A DNA stretch of 64,000 nucleotides, from contig NC_035161.2 of assembly GCF_001659605.2 (NCBI RefSeq), positions 37,467,956-37,531,955 on the forward strand, given 5' to 3'. Positions 58,429-64,000 of this stretch are shown here, one piece after another (within the stretch, counting starts at the first letter, position 1; each line of letters begins with the position of its first letter). This stretch comes from Manihot esculenta. Lineage: Eukaryota; Streptophyta; Magnoliopsida; Malpighiales; Euphorbiaceae. Under the pieces are notes generated by a model. The model was not told where the DNA came from. It did not search any database and saw nothing but the letters and a program-made list of their open reading frames with translations. Made by a program: the position numbers and the translations under genes.

Positions 58429-60510
58429 TTTCAGATCTGCAAAATTTGTATGCGTAGAGATTAGAATTAACATAGCAAACACTTAATCAAACATTACAAA
58501 TAACAAGAAGAACAAGGTCCAAAGGATGCGAAGAAATTACCCCACCAGAAGCACAACTCCTACACAGATATCTGATAAGAAGCAAAGAGGTGAATGCGAG
58601 ATATGGCAAAATGGGGGCTGCAGGGCTATTGAAATAGGTAAATTTTCAGTTGGTTTCGAGGGTTGGCCAATGAACGACACCTGCACATAGATTCGTTCAT
58701 GACCAGCACAAATGGAAAGTGATTAATGGGTTACCTTGTAAAGCAATGTCTATCCACATTTACAACCTTCTATAGAAGCACAAATTTGAAGTAAATTTTT
58801 CTCAGAAAAACAAATTATTTACAAATTTATTCTTTTCTTTTTATATATATAAATAAATATTCACACGTGCTAGCTTATTCAAGTGTAATAATAGTCAAAC
58901 CACATTCAAGTTTCCAGATACCTGAGGTACATGCCACTTTCCTTAAAGTGGTGAATTTTTGTATTTTTGGAAAATTTAGGGGTTATATCTTGAATCACAC
59001 AAACAGAAACTTAAATCTAGGGTGTAGATTCTTTGTGCTAAATCTTATGTACAGACACAAACTTAAATTAGAAAGAAAATTTTATACAATTATGTAAAAT
59101 AAAAAATACTTATTTAGAATTAGTTTATTATAAATTAATAAATTTTAAACGCTTAAATGGATTTCATTATTAAAAAATTAATAAATTTATTTTATTATTT
59201 TTTAAGTCCATAGGGAAACAGATGTATCTAAAAATTTTTCATATAAAATAAGTAAAATTTGTCATTTACTTTGTGACCTACACATCATTCTAGGCGTAAC
59301 CGCCTCATAAATTTGACAGTTTTTTTCATCAACTTTGTCTTAAAAGTTTACACTCACCAAGATGGTGAGATCAACCGTAGGTATAAAATTTCCTTTCTTG
59401 ATTTTTTTCTGTCATGATTATCCAAACAAACGCAGAAAGCAAGTAACAGTAATATATAATATTACTCTTTCCTTTGCTAATCTAGATAAATTGATAATAT
59501 CTTTTGGAGTGAAAATGGAGAAAACAAGCAAAATGGAGTCGGATATAATTTAAATTACATTTTAAAATTTTATCTTTTTTTATTTTTAGTCATTAAAAAA
59601 TATAGTTAAAATGATTAAAAAATTCATTTCACATCAGCAAAAACAAATAATTTAATTTAATTTAAAATGTCGACTTGTTTTACTAACAGTTAATTGAAAA
59701 TAACGCTTACAAAATCAACTATAGATTTTGATTTTTTTATAATTTTTTTTTATATAATAGATTTTGTAAACCTTAATAAGTATAATATATTAAACTTCCA
59801 TTTATATTTATTGCAATTAAAAATAGTAAAAATTATAATAAAATGTAAAAAATTATTGACAATTACGTGCCAGGCTAAAATGAGTAGTAACGGACGTACA
59901 TGTGCTAGGACACCTAGTGAACTTGTGCAAGGAAATGATGAGGAGGTGGCTGCCAACCCATTTTTACTGTAGTTCTTCGGTTTTAAAATATTGATCTAAA
60001 TCGAATTAAATTTAAAAAAATAAAAATTTAAAAGAAATTAATTTAAATATACAAATTAAAATTTTAATAATTATTAAGTATTTAATAGTTCACAACTATA
60101 AAAGTAATCTAAAATAATAGCTAGCATTATATATTTAAATTATAATTATAAATTAAAAATAACAATTTAATGACAATTGTATTTATTTTTATTGTCATAG
60201 AATAAAATAGTAATTCATTGTGTTAATTTTTTATTTTGTATTTTAGTTAACTAAAATAATTGAATTTATTGTGTTTATAATTATAAACTTAAATAAACCA
60301 CAATTATATTATTAAAATATTTATAAGTACATCCGGAATAAATAAAACAACCCTCGTTGAGACTTGAGATCATAAAGCCAGCATCAGCAGTGAAGCTGCA
60401 AATCTCCAGACAATACGATTACCAAGTCCCAAACTTTATTGTACCATTACACACATTACGTAATTTGACATAGCATGAGCACAAGGAAAACGAAGCTAGC
60501 TTTCCCCATG
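58429..60510. other. Intergenic, mostly AT-rich
   Basis: Near 58429-58720 lies the upstream region of the Tudor-like gene. The rest is AT-rich. A short GC-richer island at 59870-59970 has an ATG-started frame of 30 codons (59880-59972) with no recognisable similarity. The DJ-1 gene's 3' UTR probably occupies the end, about 60370-60510. Confidence 0.6.
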
Positions 60511-61943
60511 TCAGAACACCACAGACAAGCCAAGGGCTCTAGTTAACTCAGCTAAAAAGCCTGCAAGAGCAGGCCATCCACTAGCAGTCACTAGTGTTTC
60601 ATGAGCCAGGCTCCCTTCAGAATGCACAACTTCTCCACCAGCCACCTTTACAATGGCCTTCAGTCCATGGCTGCTTGCGCATTTCTTTCCCTGCTTAATC
60701 AAACACGTCGTCATTACCAAAGTCTTAATCCAGAAATATATATCGTTGGATGATAATTGATTAATTAAGTACCTTTAGGACACCAGCAGCAGCCAGAATC
60801 CACTTCCCTTGTCCAATTGCTGCAATGATCTTGCTCTTGTCAGCGAATTCCTTCACCAAAGAAACCACTTTCTCATTCATGACCAGCAACTCTGGGCCCC
60901 TGCCTCCAGGCAACAGCAAGCAGTCGTAGTTATCTACAGATATGTCACTCCAATTTGCATTGACGACGAAGTTATGGCCACGCTTTTCCCCCCATATTTG
61001 GCCTCCCTCGTCATCGTGGATGGCGGTGACGCAGCTCTCACCTTTTTTCTTGCTTGGGCAAACAGCATCAACCTTGCAACCTAAAGCTTGTAGAGCCCGG
61101 AATGGCACATTTGCCTCGTAATCTTCTACATAATCCTATAAAACAAAAAAAAAGCCAGATAATGGATTGCACTTGTAAGGCAGGCTATTTACTTGCTATT
61201 GGCCAAAAATTTGTCTAGCTTACCGCAACCACAACCAGTACTGATTTCATGTGGGAGGTTGAAAATTTGGCTCCAATAGACTCAAGTATAACTCTCATAA
61301 TTTCACCGTGTGCTGGCCACCCAATGGCACTCACGATGTTGTCGTCCTTGAGACAAGCAGTAATGTCAAGAACCGATTCTACATCAGGCTGCTCCCACCA
61401 GGTGCCTCCCGCAAGCTCAATGATGGGTTTCATGCTGGTGAAGGCGGTGCATTTCTTGCCTTGGAGGAGTCCTGCTGCTGCCAACATGAGTTGGCTGTGG
61501 CAGCTAGTGACTATAGTCTTCCCTGTTTCTCCAAATCTTTTTACCATATCGACCACCTCGTCATGGGAGCTGAGGAGCTCAGTGAACCTGCCTCCAGGTA
61601 TTATGAGGATATCGTAGGATAATTCTATATTTAGGTCCTCGTAGTTTGCATTGAGAGGAAAAAAGTGGCCCGGCAGTTCTGTGTAGTGCTGCAAAGGTCA
61701 AACACCAGTCAATTGCTGTCTTCATTGCTGGGATATAGAAGAGTAATGGATTAAGAACATTACCTCGAAGCCCAAGTAATCATGAATGGCGGTGAAGCAT
61801 TTATCACCGGAACGCTTGCCGGGAGAGGCACAATCAACCCTGACACCGAAGGCTTGAAGCATAAAGAATGGCACAATCACTTCGTAATCTTCCATGTAGT
61901 CTCCGCATAGTATGAGAGCTGATTTTTGCACGGTGGAAGCCAT
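60511..61943 (-). CDS. DJ1F: Two-domain DJ-1/PfpI protein (DJ1E/F type)
   Basis: Member of the plant DJ-1 homologs with two tandem PfpI domains; some members act as glutathione-independent glyoxalases on methylglyoxal. Exons 61764-61943, 61224-61688, 60773-61135 and 60511-60690, all phase 0, give 395 residues with no targeting signal. Domain 1 (about 1-205) has the conserved E18 in DYMEDYE, the PGGR loop (91-94) and the nucleophile C123 in TSCHSQ. Domain 2 (about 208-395) has DYVEDYE and PGGRG (291-295), but the nucleophile position is glycine (AIGQGK, G323). So only the first domain keeps the catalytic cysteine. The alignment of the two halves is clear because LAAAG(L/V)L follows both sites. 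The symbol rests on the neighbouring GCN5 gene, as in Arabidopsis (from memory); DJ1E or DJ1D cannot be excluded. Confidence 0.88.
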
Positions 61944-62869
61944 GGTTTCTATCACTTCACTTGAATCTGCGAGATTGTGCAGTCAGGATGAAGCTATTTA
62001 TTGGCAGGATAGATGAGGTTTACATTCACGTTTAAAATTGCCCTCAACAACTTCATCTACTTTAGATCGCAAACAAAAACAATAAGACAAACCAAAGAAC
62101 TGTTCTAAAATTCTATATTTTAAAATCTTTTATCTCAACTAAAATTATATAAACTTTTCTTTCCATTTATAGATAGTTTTTTTGTTATTAAACTATAAAC
62201 TTTTCCTTCAATTTATAAATAGTTTTTTTTGTTATTAAATTTGTAGATGGAAAGTAAGAGCAGTGCATAGATTTAGACTGAAAAATTAATTTTAATTTAA
62301 ATTTATTGATTTGACTAATGCATGCAAATAAATATAGCGACAAAATCTATATTATTTATTTATTTAATTTTTTAAACTTTATTTATAAATGACTATTTTA
62401 ACTAAGTTAAATCCTTTATAACATGTAGATTTTTATTTAAATATCTTATAATTCTTTTAAACAACTCTAACGATCACTATTTATTTTTCTAAATGCCTTC
62501 GACCTCTTTTTTTTATAATTATAAATAAATTTTACTTTTATAATTTAGAAATACGATTACTTTTCTCTAATTTTTTATTTTATCTTTTTTTTTATAATTA
62601 CAAACAAATTTTATTTTCACAATTTAAAAATACGATTACTTTTCTCTACTCTTCTATTTTATCTTTCTGTTTTGTGTTAGATTACGTTAAAAAAATTTAT
62701 TATTTTAATTTAAATTATTTAAAAGAGTATTTAATTCTGGAATTATCAATTAATCTTTAACAATAATAGAAGGCAACAAGAATCCTACTTTCAAAAATAG
62801 AATAGATGTGTAGTTTGTATCATGGTTCCTTTGTGGTCCCAGCTAATTATTATTTTTTTGTCGCAAATT
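61944..62869. other. Upstream region of DJ-1 gene
   Basis: The promoter and 5' UTR of the DJ-1 gene, then AT-rich DNA. A duplicated AT-rich block lies at about 62505-62665, where a segment ending ACGATTACTTTTCTCTA occurs twice about 75 bp apart. No gene is seen. Confidence 0.6.
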
Positions 62870-63020
62870 GAAAGTTGTTTGAAATAAACCATGCAAGAAA
62901 ATGTTTCAAACAGGACCATCAGCAGCTGTAAAGCACCTTGAAGCAACTGTAGAAGCTGATGAGCATCATAGAAGGCATCAAAATCTACGAGGTTGCCCAT
63001 GCATGCAACGTCGAGAGTAT
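62870..63020 (-). pseudogene. Fragment resembling exon 3 of the Tudor-like gene
   Basis: On the minus strand, GCATGGGCAA then GTAG then TTTTGATGCC matches the part of exon 3 that encodes YMGNVVAFDA (57375-57400), and TTCAAGGT then GCTTT matches the exon end and donor near 57345, with about 24 extra bases between. Sequence outside this core does not match. It looks like a broken duplicate of the Tudor-like gene about 5.6 kb away; the similarity is short, so confidence is modest. Confidence 0.45.
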
Positions 63021-64000
63021 TTTAACTCCTATATAATAGTATTTAACTATTATTTGGGCTATCATCTTCAACAACCAAGAATTACATATACATTATACAC
63101 AAGTCAAAAGACAAATATCATAATAAAATATCTAAATTTAACCTTTAGAAATATAAAAATAGCTTAAATTAAGTTAATTCTATGAATTCCAGTCAAACAT
63201 AAATTTTAAATCATGATATATCAATTAATATATTAATGTTAATAAATCATCAGACGGTTATTACCTAAATTCGATCTATAATAGATCTAAAATAAAAATA
63301 ATTTATAAAAATTACAGGTTTATTTAATTAGTGGGGAATATTATTTGGTAAACGGCAATAAGGATTAAATAAAATAATAATAAATACTATTTTATAATTA
63401 GGAAAAAAATCAGAAAATTTAATTAGTGGCGAATATTATTTAGTAAACGAAGACATAAAGTATTAAAATAAAAAATAAAAGTAATAAATTTTATAAATTA
63501 TTGAAATTTCAAATCCATCATATATGTATACGTTAGTGACTTTAACTATGGTAGTGAATTCAGTGATATGCATAAAAAAATCTCTTTTTTTAGTTTGAGA
63601 ACTGAATTATTAATAATGAAATTGAATTTGAAAATTATATATTATATTAAATAAAATAATTAATATGGTAGTAATTTTATTTATTTTTAAATTTTTATAA
63701 TGGCAATTATAATTAGAAATTAAAGTAAGATTTATAAATTTTAACTCGGTATAAAAAAATTCAAATCGTCGAGTATAAAGCGGCAAGAATACGCTATTAT
63801 GTCCCTTATGGTGCACCCTTAGCGGCCCACTACCTGACCATATTTCAGCCCAATTCTCACGCCACCACTATAATTACCTACTAACCTTACTACGTTTTTG
63901 GTTGCCTGTTCCTCAGATTATTATTATTATTATTAAAATACTTTTTATCTAAACTTGATTTATTATAAATTTAAAATGTAATTACGCTAAGTTTTTTTTA
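63021..64000. other. AT-rich end of window
   Basis: No gene is recognisable. A short segment that includes AATTAGTGG.GAATATTATTT.GTAAACG occurs twice (about 63328-63355 and 63420-63448), a local duplication. An ATT microsatellite lies near 63920-63934. Confidence 0.55.

Noticed and set aside
59880..59972. 30-codon ATG-started frame in a GC-richer island
   Set aside because: Too short, no known motif, surrounded by AT-rich non-coding DNA.

Overview
This is nuclear DNA from a flowering plant, almost certainly a eudicot. The genes carry many GT-AG introns, the intergenic DNA is AT-rich, the proteins include plant-only families (Aux/IAA, plant-type bHLH and bZIP, chloroplast-targeted tryptophan synthase alpha), and plant-type LTR and LINE retrotransposons are present. 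A Malpighiales or Euphorbiaceae origin is only a guess from general protein flavour. Nothing bacterial, viral or CRISPR-like is present.

Layout: Aux/IAA repressor (+, 115-982); mitochondrial complex I 24-kDa subunit NDUFV2 (+, 3175-7022); UNE12-type bHLH factor (-, 9360-14220); mitochondrial TatB-like protein (-, 15919-18627); tryptophan synthase alpha TSA1 (+, 22121-26341); group C bZIP factor (+, 27965-31248); histone acetyltransferase GCN5 (-, 31973-39543); a transposon block (about 40170-55045); a small Tudor-like protein of unknown function (-, 56408-58428); and a two-domain DJ-1/PfpI protein (-, 60511-61943). For the nine genes I assembled exon by exon, every intron phase closes and each gives one complete open frame. 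From memory, the order NDUFV2-UNE12-TSA-bZIP-GCN5-DJ1 combines the gene content of two Arabidopsis segments (around At4g02580-At4g02640 and At3g54600-At3g54640), so this looks like a conserved block that split after a duplication there.

The transposon block is layered. Deleted and partly inverted LINE remnants come first. A Ty3/gypsy element of the Tekay/Del chromovirus type (42895-54623, target duplication TTTTG) is inserted in one of them. A related LTR stands alone in the opposite orientation inside that element's reverse transcriptase (47787-49926, target duplication GCTTT). The LTRs differ by about 1.3% plus two tandem copy-number changes, so the insertion is young, yet the coding region also has two premature stops of the C-to-T type.

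Most unusual signals: a dense array of a 13-bp near-palindrome holding the GCC-box core in all three LTRs, including three copies just upstream of a TATA-like box; five hairpin repeats in the presumed RNA leader; opposed LTRs that could form long double-stranded RNA; two GC-AG introns in GCN5, one short, in frame and stop-free; loss of the nucleophilic cysteine from the second DJ-1 domain; and a TatB-like gene whose true last exon lies 1.5 kb beyond an intron-retention stop. I found no wholly new biological system; the GCC-box-loaded LTR is the best candidate for undescribed biology.
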